DNA of 64,000 nt from Ryuthela nishihirai (Eukaryota; Arthropoda; Arachnida; Araneae; Heptathelidae): contig JAWZYU010000013.1 in NCBI GenBank assembly GCA_038380435.1, positions 67,040,446 through 67,104,445 of the forward strand, written 5' to 3'. Position numbers and translations under genes: made by a program. Positions 45,531 through 55,907 of this stretch are shown piece after piece; the stretch's first letter is position 1, and each line of letters begins with the position of its first letter. The notes beneath the pieces are model-generated. The model worked only from the letters and a program-made list of their open reading frames with translations, ran no database searches and had not been told where the DNA came from.

Positions 45531-46414
45531 ATACAAATACTAATGCATAAAATACAATACTTATATAGTATACTTAATCCATATTTATTCATTTCTGAAT
45601 ACATTATCATCTAACACAAAATCAGAAGCAGTAATCAATAGCAATTTTAAAATCGGAACTGAAATTTAGATTCAACTCAAAATTGAAACCAAAAAGTTAA
45701 ATTTTTGTTCATTGTATATCTCATGACCAAGAGGCAAATAAGCCTGGTCAGGATTCAAAGATTTGCTTACAAAACCTTTTTGGCAACAGCTGTCCAATGG
45801 ACATTGCCACAAGGTGTTTTCGTGGAGATCACAAATTCGTTGAACAGGCGTGTGGTTCCCGAGCATTATTTTAAAAGGTACCTAATTGCAGTGTAGATAT
45901 TAAGAATACGGAGAGCTGGGTGGTCGCATAAATTATCAACAGACTGTACGATATATACAGCACATTTATTAACACTAGTATTTACAATAATACAAGATCG
46001 GTCTATCACTAAGGCCTCGCACTTGACAATAAACCACAGCTCGCTACTTTGCCTAGCCGCACACAAAAACCTTGACCAAAAAACACTGACCCCGGCTGGG
46101 ACATCCCCAAAGCCAAATTCTTATCCTGGTCGGAGTCTAACCTCCGACCTGCAGCACACTCTCAAGCAGAAGGACACAGGAACAAAGTCTTTACTCTCCT
46201 CCTTCTCTCAGGGTAGTCACGTGAGTTCCAGGTAAAAGATCCAGCCAATAGTGGGCCGTATGCCGTCCCGGTGTCTGTCAGTCTGCCTGTCCCGGTGTCA
46301 GTCTTTTGTGCGAAGTGATGTTTTGGGAAAATAATTTCGATCAGAATTTCATCGTCGATTTTAAGAACTCCCAAGGTAATGGAATTTTAAAAATTTTAAT
46401 AGGTAAGTGATTTG

Positions 46415-47110
46415 GTTTTGCAGTACAAATCTCAGTGATATCTGAATGATAAAATATTTTGGTTTATAGTTGACATTCGCTGATATTTTAGTGCTAGAAT
46501 TATGTAACAACTGTAATTCGCCGATTTACAGTTGATATTCGCCGATATTTTAGTGGTAAAATGATTTGGTTTCCAGCTGACCTGATGTTTAAGTGGTAAA
46601 GTAATTTAGTTTAAAATTGACATTCGCTGAGATTTTAATGCTAAATTGATTTGGTTTATATCTGAAATTAAGCTGATATTTTAGTGGTAAAATGATTTGG
46701 TTTAAGTTGACTTTTCGCTGATGTTTAAGTGGTAAAGTAATTCAGTTTAAAATTGACATTCGCTGAGATTTTAATGCTAAATTGATTTGGTTTATATCTG
46801 AAATTAAGCTGATATTTAAGTGGTAAAATGATTCGGTTTATAGTTTATATTTCGCTGATATCTTAGTGATAAAATGATTTAGTTTGTAGTTAACATTTCG
46901 CTGATCTTTAATTAGTAAAAATGATTCTGTTCTATAGTTCATATTTCGCTCATAAAATGGTAAAATGACCAAAATTTGACATTCGCTGATATTTTAGTTC
47001 TAAATTGATTTCGATTAGAGTTGATATACCAGTGATATTTCAATGATAAAGTAATTAGACTTTATAGTCATTGCATTTGAACTGATATGTCATTGCATTT
47101 TGAATGTAAA
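46415..47110. repeat. Diverged minisatellite, ~50-60-bp unit
   Basis: Roughly a dozen units of the form ttggtttatagttgacattc, gctgatattttagtggtaaa, atga, with substitutions and small indels. Two longer blocks (about 46610-46690 and 46740-46825) are nearly identical, showing later duplication of multi-unit segments. No open frame runs through it. Confidence 0.85.
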
Positions 47111-47257
47111 ATGATTTCGTTCAAGCTGGCATTTCATTAACATCTAGAGTGAGAATGTGTATGCCATTAAAAGTGATTGAAATATTATGAACAGTTGGGG
47201 TTTTTCAGCTTAATTTGATAAGTGTTACTAAAAACTTATATTTATATGAGGGATAAG

Positions 47258-47638
47258 GGTTGGGTTGTTTTACCTCTGAGCGGCACCTTTTTGCACATCA
47301 TGGGCTAAATGGCCAGGTAACATGGACCCCGAAGGCTCAGAGAAGGTTGGGGGAGGGGACCCACTGGAACAGCTGTTGGGAGACAGATGGTAGCCTCCCG
47401 TCAAGGCCATCCAGCGTGTTCTTTAACGTGCACGGTTATGGCTCTCCCGCACAAGGGCCACGGCTTAACGTCGCATCCGACGGACGGCGGCCTTTCCAAG
47501 CCATCGGTGTCCCCTACTGACCGTGAGCAGGGCGGGGAATTTTGCGGAGATAAATCTCAACGCTGACCCAGCTGGAACTCGAACCTGGGAACTACAGATT
47601 ACGAGCTTGGCGCGCTACCGACTGAGCCACCCCGCCCC
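47258..47638 (-). mobile_element. SINE-B, full-length copy (minus)
   Basis: 381 bp with a perfect 11-bp target duplication tgagggataag (47247-47257 and 47639-47649). On the minus strand it starts ggggcggggtggctcagtcg, has B box ggttcgagttcc, a conserved body and ends near aacaacccaacc. The tRNA-like head provides an internal RNA-polymerase-III promoter. It is the best reference copy of the family here. Confidence 0.92.
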
Positions 47639-47954
47639 TGAGGGATAAGCAGTCTAATTATGATAAGCAAAGATGTCAATTACACAGTCCCTATTATTTA
47701 TCTAAATCATCATTTTTAGGTACCTTCTATGCTTGGTTATTGACATATCCGTTAATCTATGTGTTAGTGTATACCATTTATCTGAATCACTATTCTGCAG
47801 TTTTTGTGTTATGTTTTCTGGATATATCAACAATTAGTTTGTTCAAATGATTTAATTGAATCACTAATCTTGTCCACTCTCTATCACATATATAATGAAC
47901 CATTTTTTATTTTTAAGAAAGCACTTAAATTTCTTCATCTAGTTCAAAGTATAT

Positions 47955-48509
47955 TGTTACGACAGATGAACGAGCAACAGTGACTTAACGTGACTTGACG
48001 TGACTTAACGTGACTTGAACACTCGTGTGTGCTCGTACGTGAGATTAAATTTAACCAACGAATTAGAACTTAGAACGATTCGGAAGAATGAAAAAGATAG
48101 CAGTGCAGTCTGTTAAAGTTGTAAGATCTGAAAGGACGTTCAGATAGTATGAGTCAGTGCGCGTTAAGTGAAAATAATTAGTATGTTTATTAGTGTGTGC
48201 GCGGGTGTTTGTTTTCTGTTGTTAGTAATAAAAGTTTAGTGAACTAGCACAGGACGAGAGTTTGTTTATGTCTGAAAGTATTCAAGTGACATGGTAAACA
48301 AAGTGAAGATGTAGTATTTTAGTACAACAGACAGTGCTGATATTGTATACTCTGTACAAAAAGGTTAATGACTTCTGCATGATAGTAGTTAATGTGTTTA
48401 TAAGATACTTCATCCATATTTTTGTAACAATTTGCATTGTATTGTAATTGGTTTAAAATATACTATTGATATTCACGATCAGTGCTTATCCATATTTAAT
48501 TTCGCAACA
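47955..48509 (+). mobile_element. Gypsy solo LTR
   Basis: 555 bp from tgttacgacag to ttcgcaaca, flanked by ATAT at 47951-47954 and 48510-48513. It shares landmarks with the LTR of the complete element (gcacaggacgagaattgg-like block, gatattgt..gctct, aagatacttcatccatattt, the TGTTACGACAG start and CGCAACA end) but differs elsewhere, so it belongs to a sister subfamily. Solo LTRs arise by recombination between the two LTRs of one insertion. Confidence 0.88.
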
Positions 48510-48619
48510 ATATGATATAAATGTATCAATGAATTTGATAACTTTTACTAACTTTTATTTCCATCACTCATAGAAAGGTTAATCTGTATTTTAAAGTTAT
48601 TTGAATATATATTTATATA

Positions 48620-48698
48620 CACAGTCATATCAGCATAATACGAACACCTACCATGCATATACTATGGTAGGTGGTCATATTATTCTGATACTACTGTG
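48620..48698. mobile_element. 79-bp palindromic TA-flanked MITE
   Basis: Begins cacagtcatatcagcataat and ends in the inverse of cacagtagtatcagaataat. The arms of ~33 bp almost meet. TA dinucleotides flank it (48618-48619 and 48699-48700). It appears to be two TIRs of a Tc1/mariner-like element with nearly all internal sequence lost. Confidence 0.8.
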
Positions 48699-48724
48699 TA
48701 TTTGACTTAAATAAATCATTATCC

Positions 48725-49175
48725 TTGCTAATTTTCTATCTCCTTCATATTTGTTCCTTCAAATTTAAGAGTTTTAAACATTTCTTCATTTGAATTAGTA
48801 TACGATTTCATTAAATCACTCAGGCTAATTTTATGCCAATATTTTCTCAATTTAAAAGCTTTATGCATCTCTGTATTAGGTTTATTATACATATATATTA
48901 ATTGAATCACTGCAATTTTGTGCAATATTTAATATTTTTTCATTTCTCTTTGGGAGATTTATGTATTTTTTCAGTTGGTTTGTAATATAATGAATTAATT
49001 TATTTACTCCTAGTTTTGCGAAATTCTCAATATTTTTGCCCTCACCCTCTAGGAGATGTGTGCACTTTTTCGATTGGTTTAGTATATATAATTTCATGAT
49101 TTACTTCTAAATATTTTACAATTTTTAATATTCACCCTCTCACCTTTAGAAGCTGTATGAATTTCTTCAATGAGA
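48725..49175 (-). repeat. Highly diverged tandem repeat, ~105-bp unit
   Basis: About four units share ...atttcttca-ttgg-ttagtata-ataatttcat-... and a (c/t)accctctaggaga-like segment. On the minus strand two short frames result, rich in Lys and Asn. An old tandem duplication; no protein function inferred. Confidence 0.45.
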
Positions 49176-49179
49176 TTTA

Positions 49180-50055
49180 TATATGTTATAAATTCATATA
49201 TGATTATTATTATAATTCATATTATGATTCATATAATTATATATGATTCATATATAATTCACATATTATATTCGTATATGTTATAAATGAATCACTCATT
49301 TTGCTAGTTTTATGTATTTCTTTTCCAGGTATAATTGCTAATCGCGTCAATTATTTTTTATGTAAATGTTTGTGAAAAATTACTTAAACTTGTAAGAGTT
49401 GATAATTTTCACACTACTGTAATTTTGGTTTGTTTGAATCGTGAAAGATACATTATTTTTACCTGAGATTTTATTTATTTGTTTTCGGTGAAAAAATATT
49501 ATTTCAAGAGGAATTTTGAATAGCTACTGTCCACATCAGAATATTCAAAAACTTCCTTCTTGTTTTTCGAAATTGTTATCAGAAAGGATACAGCAACTGA
49601 ATTTTAAGTACGTTTGCATTATTTGAGTGCAAAATTCGGCAAATGCATTTTCCTTTTTTAACATTTTTGTTGAGGAATTATTTTTATTCAAAGATTGATA
49701 AATTGCATCTGCGTAAAAAATTGGTTCATTTGAAACCACCGGCAATAATTTCCGTTTCAATTTCATTCAAATCAAGCAATATTCGGAAATAACCAGCAGG
49801 GAGCAGAATGCAGCGATGGCCCAGTGTGTGTGACGTCAAAAACAGGTTGGTGGGCAGGTTCGTTCTAGGAGGTATTGTCTGACCGTTTCAGGTAGGGGAA
49901 ATGAACTCGCAGTATTTGACTGCTACAAGCATCATTTATAAATTTTAACATGTTTTGAAAATTGATTTGTTTTCCTACAGTGCAAAAGCAAAGAGCTAGC
50001 TTAATTTACCCACTAAAAACTATTTCTTTGCAATATCATATACAGTAAATTTAAT
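49180..50055. other. AT-rich stretch, nothing identified
   Basis: TA-rich simple sequence at 49180-49285, then unassigned sequence up to the Gypsy insertion. Confidence 0.5.
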
Positions 50056-50059
50056 ATAT

Positions 50060-50700
50060 TGTTGCGGATCACAAAAATGGATAGCCACTGAACGTGAGTA
50101 TTAAAAGCTATATTTCAAAACCAAATTCAATACAAGGTAAATTGTTACAAAGGAAATATGGATGAAGTATCTTATTAACAAATCAACTATTAACATGCAC
50201 AAGTCATCAATCTTCCTGCGTAGAGCACACAATATCAGCTCTGTGTATTTTACTAAATACTACCTTTTACTTGATTTACCAGGTCACCCGAAGATCTTCA
50301 CTCGTAAACCAATTCTCGTCCTGTGCTAATAACTTTTCACACACTAGCCGAACAAAAAGACAGTCCGTGTAGACATTCGAAGTTAGCCATAAAAGTTCCC
50401 ACTTTTATACTTCCGCGTATACACAACACATCAAGTTACTTCTTGATACTTAACGATAAAAGATCCCACTTTTATCCTTCCGCGTATACACAACACATCA
50501 AGTTACTTCTTGATACTTACGCGCACTGTCTCAGAACAGCTCACCGTCCATTTTCGAACTCACGACCGTTACTATACACAACGACCGTTACAACACAACG
50601 ACCGTTAACGCTCCACTCTTCTTCTCCAAATTCTCCCAACGTTCTTATTCGTTGGCTGAAACTTTTTGCTTTCGGTTGCCAGATTCCTTCTGTCGTAACA
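50060..50700 (-). repeat. Gypsy 3' LTR
   Basis: In element orientation it begins TGTTACGACAG at 50700 and ends CCGCAACA at 50060. It contains a duplicated promoter-like block and a thrice-repeated cgaccgtta motif (about 50570-50610). The last ~31 codons of pol run into it. Confidence 0.95.
50398..50519. repeat. Duplicated ~55-bp block within the LTR
   Basis: 50398-50452 and 50465-50519 (cccacttttat..cttccgcg ... cttcttgatactta) match with one or two differences and are 67 bp apart. The same pair is present in the 5' LTR at 56246-56367. Confidence 0.9.
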
Positions 50701-53700
50701 CTGCCCCCTTCCTAGGTCTTGTTCGTCCCGAACAATTCTGGATTCCAAAGTTTCTTCAGTTCTTCGATGAAACGGGGCTAAACGATCCACGTGAACCACC
50801 TTGCACTTTGTAGCTGGACGTCGACGAATGCGATATACCACGTCATTAATCCTGTTAACTATTGTATATGGACCTTCCCAAGGTTTCTGAAGTTTTGGAG
50901 ATAGTCCTTTCTTCCTATGTGGACTGTATAGCCAGACAAGATCTCCTTGATTGAAAATAGTTCCATTTGTTTTACTGTCATATCTTGTTTTGGTTCTGTC
51001 ACTTGTTATGTCGATGTTATGTCTAACGGACTGATGGATTTCTTCTAGTCGTTGTTGCAATTCTTGTACGTATTGTGGAGTGGACACAGGCATTGCTTCG
51101 GGCCGACCATATAAAAGGTCACAGGGAAGACGTAACTCTCTTCCAAAAAGCATCATGGAAGGTGTCTGTCCAGTTGTCTCATGCACTGCCGTTCTATATG
51201 CCAGCAAAAGGAGTGGTACATGGCGATCCCAGTCACGTTGGTGGTCGTTCACAAATAATGCTAAATGCTGAGCAATTGTTCTATTGAACCTTTCAACCAT
51301 ACCATCCGACTGAGGGTGTAAGGGAGTTGTTCTGGTTTTCTGAATGCCTAATAGTTGACAGATGCCTTTAAATACATTGGATTCAAAATTCCGTCCTTGA
51401 TCAGAGTGGAGTTGTAAAGGTACTCCATACCTACTAATGAAGTTATTAACTATCATCTCAGCCACTGTTGTTGCTTCCTGGTCTTGGATGGGATATACCT
51501 CAGGCCACTTTGTGAAATAATCCATTACCACTAATAAATATCGATTTCCATCATCAGTTCTAGGAAACGGACCCATTACATCAATGGCTATTCTTTCAAA
51601 AGGTGCACCAACGTTATACGTCTGCAGCTTACCCCGACTCCTAGTCTTAGGGCCTTTCTTTGCTGCACAGGCTTCACATTGCCTACACCATCTCTCAACG
51701 TCTGCCCTACTTTTCAGCCAATGAAATCGTTCCCTGGCTTTGGCTAATGTCTTATTAACACCGAAGTGTCCTCCAGTGGCACTATCATGTACATCTTTCA
51801 TCACAAGTTCCACTCGGGATCGAGGAAGGATTATCTGCCAACGGATCAGCCGTCCAGTGGGATTCTCCCATCTTCTGTATAATACTCCGTCTTCCATTTT
51901 TAAGGAGTCCCACTGTGCCCAGTAACTTTTAGTAGTTGGACTATACCTCGAGATTTGCTCCCAATTAGGTCTTACATCAGATTTTTCAATCAATTCTAAT
52001 ATTGGTTTTATGTCTTCATCATCTAGTTGAGCCTTCCTGATTTCAATTGGATTCCAGATGTTAGGGGCGTCACTGTTTGTTTGTGTCGATACTATTTGTC
52101 TTATGGGCATTATCTCTTTAGTTTCAAATTTCAGTTCTGCATTATAGCAATGTTTACAGTTGTCAATACATGGGCGCCTGGAAAGAGCATCTGCATTCTT
52201 ATGCATTTTACCACTTCGATGTTCGATGGAGAAATCGTATTCTTGTAACCGTTGTATCCACCTAGCGATTTGTCCTTCAGGGTTTTTGAAGTTTAATAAC
52301 CATCTAAGTGCAGCATGATCAGCACGTATAAGGAATTTCTGGCCATAGAGATAATGATGAAAATGTTCTATTGCTTTTACTATTGCTAACAGTTCTTTGC
52401 GTGTTACACAGTAATTCCGCTCTGGTTTGGATAAAGTTTTACTAAAGTATGCAATAACTCTCTCTTGTCCGTCTTGTTCTTGTGAAAGCACAGCACCAAC
52501 TCCTGTGTTACTTGCGTCAGTATCTATTACGAATTGTTTTCCAGTTTGTGGGTACGCTAGCACTGGTGCTGTGGAAAGAGTTTTCTTTAGCTGTTGAAAG
52601 GCTATATCGCATTCGGTGGTCCACATAAACCGCTGGCCCTCTTCTGTCAGACGATGTAATGGCCTTGCGATGTTGGAGAAACCTTTGACAAATCTTCTAT
52701 AGTAGGTGCAAAGTCCAATAAAACTACGAAGTTGATGAACATCTTGTGGTGGAGGCCAGTCTCTTACAGCTTCTATCTTACTAGGATCAGTCTTAATCCC
52801 TGCTGTAGTGATCACATGACCAAGGTAATGAACTTCTTGCTGGAACAGTTTACACTTTGTCGGTCCCAATTTTAACTTGGCTGCCTTAAGTTTTTCAAAT
52901 ACTTGACGAAGATTTCTCAAATGTTCTTCAAAAGTTCTTCCAAGAACTATGATGTCGTCCAAGTAAACCAGGCAGACCTCCAAAGACAAACCTTTGAGCA
53001 CTGACTCCATTAGTCGCTCAAATGTGGCAGGTGCATTACAAAGTCCAAATGGCATCACCTTAAACTGCCAAAGTCCATTCCCTGTACTGAAAGCTGTTTT
53101 CTCACGGTCTTCAGGACGTATACCAACTTGCCAATAGCCGCTCTTTAAATCTAATGTTGAGAACCATTCTGACCCAGATAAAGTGTCTAGTGTATCGTCA
53201 ATCCTGGGTAAAGGAAAGGAATCTTTCTTTGTTACGTCATTTAATCTGCGATAATCTACACAAAATCGTGTAGATCCATCCTTTTTCTTGACAAGAACTA
53301 CTGGTGATGTCCAGGGACTCTGTGATGGTTCTATAATGCCCTGAGCTTCCATGTCCTTTATGAGTTGTTCCGTCTCCTCTCTTTTTGCCAATGGAAGCCT
53401 TCTTGCCGGCAGATGGACTGGAGGAGAATCACCAGTGTTGATTTTATGTTCTGTCAGGTTAGTACGGCCATAATCATTTGATGTGGCAGAAAAAATGTCA
53501 GAAAATTCTTTTAATAGGTTCTCGGCCTTAACAGCTTGGTTTTCAGTTAATATTTGTCTTGTTTCTCTCCATAATTCAGTAAGATGAGACGGGATGTCTG
53601 TATGATTTTGATATGAATCGGTAACTTCTATTTTATTTATACTTGTTACACAGGTAACAGCTTCACATATTGCTAATTCCTCACCTTTTTTTAACAGTCT

Positions 53701-54351
53701 ACTGGATTTGTTACAGTTCATCACTCTGATAGGGATCTGTTCTTTATCTATTCTGACTAAAGTCCTTGCAACCAGGATATTATGAGCCAAAGCTCCTTTA
53801 CCAGAGGCATCAGTAACTGCCAATCGGAAGGCCCCAGAAGTCTCCGCCCGATGTCCACGGACTATAACTTCACTTTGTGCTGGGATCTCTGTGTCTTCCG
53901 TCACTAAAATGGGAGTTACGCTTGATAAAGAATCAGACGTCCGGCTAAGCAGAGGAATCTCTTCTGTCTCATAGATGAGTAGGTTATCACTGGGTCTAAT
54001 GTTGAATCCATGTTTCTTAAGAAAATCAAGGCCTAATATGCATTCGTCGTAGATGTCAGCGATGTAAACAGGATGGCGAACCAGACAGCTACCAACTCGA
54101 ATATTAAGTTCTATTTTTCCATGAACCTTTGCACGATCTCCAGTGGCCGTTTGTAGGCTTATTCTAGACTGTGTAGTATTCAAGTTTGGGTGAGGTATTA
54201 TTTTCTTTATTATATCCGTTCTGAGTAAAGTTACATTTGCACCAGTGTCGACTATCATACGGCAAGGAATTCCATTTATGGCTCCATCAGCTACTAATCC
54301 ATTATTATCGCCATGTAATGTTGAAACGTGGGCGACTTCCCCTGGGGCCAA
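50605..54351 (-). CDS. pol: Gypsy Pol polyprotein (PR-RT-RH-IN)
   Basis: About 1,248 codons from 54351. No ATG begins it, and the frame is open upstream to about 54414, consistent with frameshift expression from gag. Aspartic protease VDTGANVTLL lies near residues 34-43. RT spans ~320-500, with FSTLDLKSGYWQ (first Asp ~400) and YLDD (~463). RNase H contains VIDTDASNTG (~607). The integrase zinc domain H-x-H...C-x2-C is at ~852-893. The integrase core has AIDVMGPF (~925), HSDQG (~982) and VERFNRT (~1022, with the Glu). The last ~31 codons lie inside the 3' LTR. No internal stop or frameshift. Confidence 0.93.
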   Translation of the reverse strand: MAPGEVAHVSTLHGDNNGLVADGAINGIPCRMIVDTGANVTLLRTDIIKKIIPHPNLNTTQSRISLQTATGDRAKVHGKIELNIRVGSCLVRHPVYIADIYDECILGLDFLKKHGFNIRPSDNLLIYETEEIPLLSRTSDSLSSVTPILVTEDTEIPAQSEVIVRGHRAETSGAFRLAVTDASGKGALAHNILVARTLVRIDKEQIPIRVMNCNKSSRLLKKGEELAICEAVTCVTSINKIEVTDSYQNHTDIPSHLTELWRETRQILTENQAVKAENLLKEFSDIFSATSNDYGRTNLTEHKINTGDSPPVHLPARRLPLAKREETEQLIKDMEAQGIIEPSQSPWTSPVVLVKKKDGSTRFCVDYRRLNDVTKKDSFPLPRIDDTLDTLSGSEWFSTLDLKSGYWQVGIRPEDREKTAFSTGNGLWQFKVMPFGLCNAPATFERLMESVLKGLSLEVCLVYLDDIIVLGRTFEEHLRNLRQVFEKLKAAKLKLGPTKCKLFQQEVHYLGHVITTAGIKTDPSKIEAVRDWPPPQDVHQLRSFIGLCTYYRRFVKGFSNIARPLHRLTEEGQRFMWTTECDIAFQQLKKTLSTAPVLAYPQTGKQFVIDTDASNTGVGAVLSQEQDGQERVIAYFSKTLSKPERNYCVTRKELLAIVKAIEHFHHYLYGQKFLIRADHAALRWLLNFKNPEGQIARWIQRLQEYDFSIEHRSGKMHKNADALSRRPCIDNCKHCYNAELKFETKEIMPIRQIVSTQTNSDAPNIWNPIEIRKAQLDDEDIKPILELIEKSDVRPNWEQISRYSPTTKSYWAQWDSLKMEDGVLYRRWENPTGRLIRWQIILPRSRVELVMKDVHDSATGGHFGVNKTLAKARERFHWLKSRADVERWCRQCEACAAKKGPKTRSRGKLQTYNVGAPFERIAIDVMGPFPRTDDGNRYLLVVMDYFTKWPEVYPIQDQEATTVAEMIVNNFISRYGVPLQLHSDQGRNFESNVFKGICQLLGIQKTRTTPLHPQSDGMVERFNRTIAQHLALFVNDHQRDWDRHVPLLLLAYRTAVHETTGQTPSMMLFGRELRLPCDLLYGRPEAMPVSTPQYVQELQQRLEEIHQSVRHNIDITSDRTKTRYDSKTNGTIFNQGDLVWLYSPHRKKGLSPKLQKPWEGPYTIVNRINDVVYRIRRRPATKCKVVHVDRLAPFHRRTEETLESRIVRDEQDLGRGQCYDRRNLATESKKFQPTNKNVGRIWRRRVER
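50701..50714 (-). promoter_or_regulatory. Polypurine tract
   Basis: AGGAAGGGGGCAG on the minus strand, immediately before the 3' LTR; expected primer site for plus-strand DNA synthesis. Confidence 0.8.
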
Positions 54352-54386
54352 CCAATCAACTGCCAGCCTTTGCCCCGCAAGACTGA

Positions 54387-55877
54387 CTAATTTCTGTTTC
54401 CCTGATCCTGTTGTCTAGTTGATGGACTTGGACTCCTCATTCGTTTCCTAGTGCAGTTGGTACGAATGTGTCCGGTCTTGCCACAATTCCAACACTGAAG
54501 GTCTGTTGTAGGTTTTGAAGAAGAACCTTTTATATCTTTCAAAACGGATAGTATGGCTTTGGTTAGTTCTTTCATTTCATTATCCTTTTCTACAGTTTCT
54601 TCTGCACTCACAAATCTCACTGCACGTTTGTTCGCTCGGGAGGAAAGCCTGGAGCACTCGTATTTCATAGCATGTACCACAGCTGACTTTAAGGATTCAC
54701 CTTCCAACATCCTCAGAGATTGCTGAGTGTCAGGGTCAGCAATAGCATCAATAAATTGTAATTGAGCTAAATTATCTTGAATTTCTGGTGGACAGTTACT
54801 ATAAGCCAATCTAGCTAGACGCTCAATATCACTAGCAAGCTCTTGCAAAGTTTCACCATTTTTCTGCATGCGATGTTTAAATTGAGTCACGTAATATTGT
54901 TTTAAATAACTATCACCAAACCTTAGTTCTAATGCAGAAACTAGACTTTGATAATCAAGTCGTTTTTCTTCTGGAACAGACTGCAAAACTTCCGCAGCAG
55001 AATTTCTTAAGGAAGCTGCAAGAAAACTGGCCTTTTGGAATTCATTCCACTCATTGGCTGTAGCGATAACTTCGAATTGTGTTTTAAATACTGTCCAAGA
55101 TGATTGACCATCATATGTAGAAGGTTTAGTTGTATTTTTAGCGATATGTGTAATAACATTATTTCCACTAGAATTATTATTATCACAGGCAGAAGGTAAC
55201 ATTTCATTTCTCAAAATCTGAAACTGGCGTTCACAATCAGTTTTTACAATTTCAATTTCATGTTTATAATCTAACTTAACACTATCAAGATCATCTTTTA
55301 CACTATTTAGTTCGGTCATAATGTCCTTACACTTATCAGAAATCTTATCAATTTGAGAAGCCACTTCAGCTCTCATCTCAGTATTTTGTGCGGCTATTTC
55401 GGCTTTCAAATCATCTTTTTGAGAAACTATCTCCGTTCTCAACTCATTATTTTGTGCGGCCATTTCGGCTTTCAAATCATCTTTTTGAGAAACTATCTCC
55501 GTTCTCAACTCATTATTTTGTGCGGCCATTTCGGCTTTCAAATCATCTTTTTGAGAAACTATCTCCGTTCTCAACTCATTATTTTGTGCGGCCATTTCGG
55601 CTTTCAAATCATCTTTTTGAGAAACTATCTCCGTTCTCAACTCATTATTTTGTGCGGCCAGGTCACCTATTTTATTGCTTTGGGCAGCTATATCAACTTT
55701 CAAGCTATCACTTTGTCTAGCAAGGTCACCAATTTTGTTGCTTTGGGCAGCTAGATCACCTTTAATATCAGTCATATCGGCTTTCAAGTTATCACTTTGT
55801 CTAGCAAGGTCACCAATTTCACCTTTAATATCAGTCATCAACTTTACTAATTCATCCATACTTCTAGTTAACGGCAT
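54387..55877 (-). CDS. gag: Gypsy Gag polyprotein
   Basis: 496 codons from ATG at 55877, 30 bp after the 5' LTR. Residues ~1-230 form a long coiled-coil-prone region with a nearly exact 22-residue unit repeated four times plus a degenerate fifth (DNA 55393-55660). Residues ~255-400 form the retrotransposon gag domain (WTVFKTQFEVIA, FLAASLRNSAAEVL, LELRFGDSYL, LASDIERLARLAY). A CCHC zinc knuckle CWNCGKTGHIRTNC lies near residue 460. Gag assembles the particle and binds element RNA. The gene ends in TAG at 54387, and pol overlaps in the -1 frame. Confidence 0.93.
   Translation of the reverse strand: MPLTRSMDELVKLMTDIKGEIGDLARQSDNLKADMTDIKGDLAAQSNKIGDLARQSDSLKVDIAAQSNKIGDLAAQNNELRTEIVSQKDDLKAEMAAQNNELRTEIVSQKDDLKAEMAAQNNELRTEIVSQKDDLKAEMAAQNNELRTEIVSQKDDLKAEIAAQNTEMRAEVASQIDKISDKCKDIMTELNSVKDDLDSVKLDYKHEIEIVKTDCERQFQILRNEMLPSACDNNNSSGNNVITHIAKNTTKPSTYDGQSSWTVFKTQFEVIATANEWNEFQKASFLAASLRNSAAEVLQSVPEEKRLDYQSLVSALELRFGDSYLKQYYVTQFKHRMQKNGETLQELASDIERLARLAYSNCPPEIQDNLAQLQFIDAIADPDTQQSLRMLEGESLKSAVVHAMKYECSRLSSRANKRAVRFVSAEETVEKDNEMKELTKAILSVLKDIKGSSSKPTTDLQCWNCGKTGHIRTNCTRKRMRSPSPSTRQQDQGNRN
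54396..54402 (-). promoter_or_regulatory. Candidate -1 frameshift slippery heptamer
   Basis: GGGAAAC is in the X_XXY_YYZ register of the gag frame (CAG GGA AAC), three codons before the gag stop and inside the ~25-nt gag/pol overlap. Pol is in the -1 frame here. A short GC-rich inverted pair (GGGGC / GCCCC, about 54372-54376 and 54345-54349) lies downstream and could form a stimulatory stem. Function is inferred. Confidence 0.75.
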
Positions 55878-55888
55878 TCAATTAATTA

Positions 55889-55905
55889 TCCCGCTTCTGA
55901 CACCA
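55889..55905 (-). promoter_or_regulatory. Primer-binding site
   Basis: TGGTGTCAGAAGCGGGA on the minus strand, 2 bases inside the 5' LTR. It would pair with a tRNA 3' end terminating ...CACCA. I do not assign the tRNA identity. Confidence 0.8.
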
Positions 55906-55907
55906 AA

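Noticed and set aside
50323..50715. Plus-strand frame of 130 codons, duplicated at 56171-56554
   Set aside because: It lies in the LTR and its duplication reflects the two LTRs, not a gene family.
55353..55754. Long plus-strand open frames (133 and 110 codons) with internal repeats
   Set aside because: They are antisense to the repeated Gag coding region; the regular repeat keeps several frames open.
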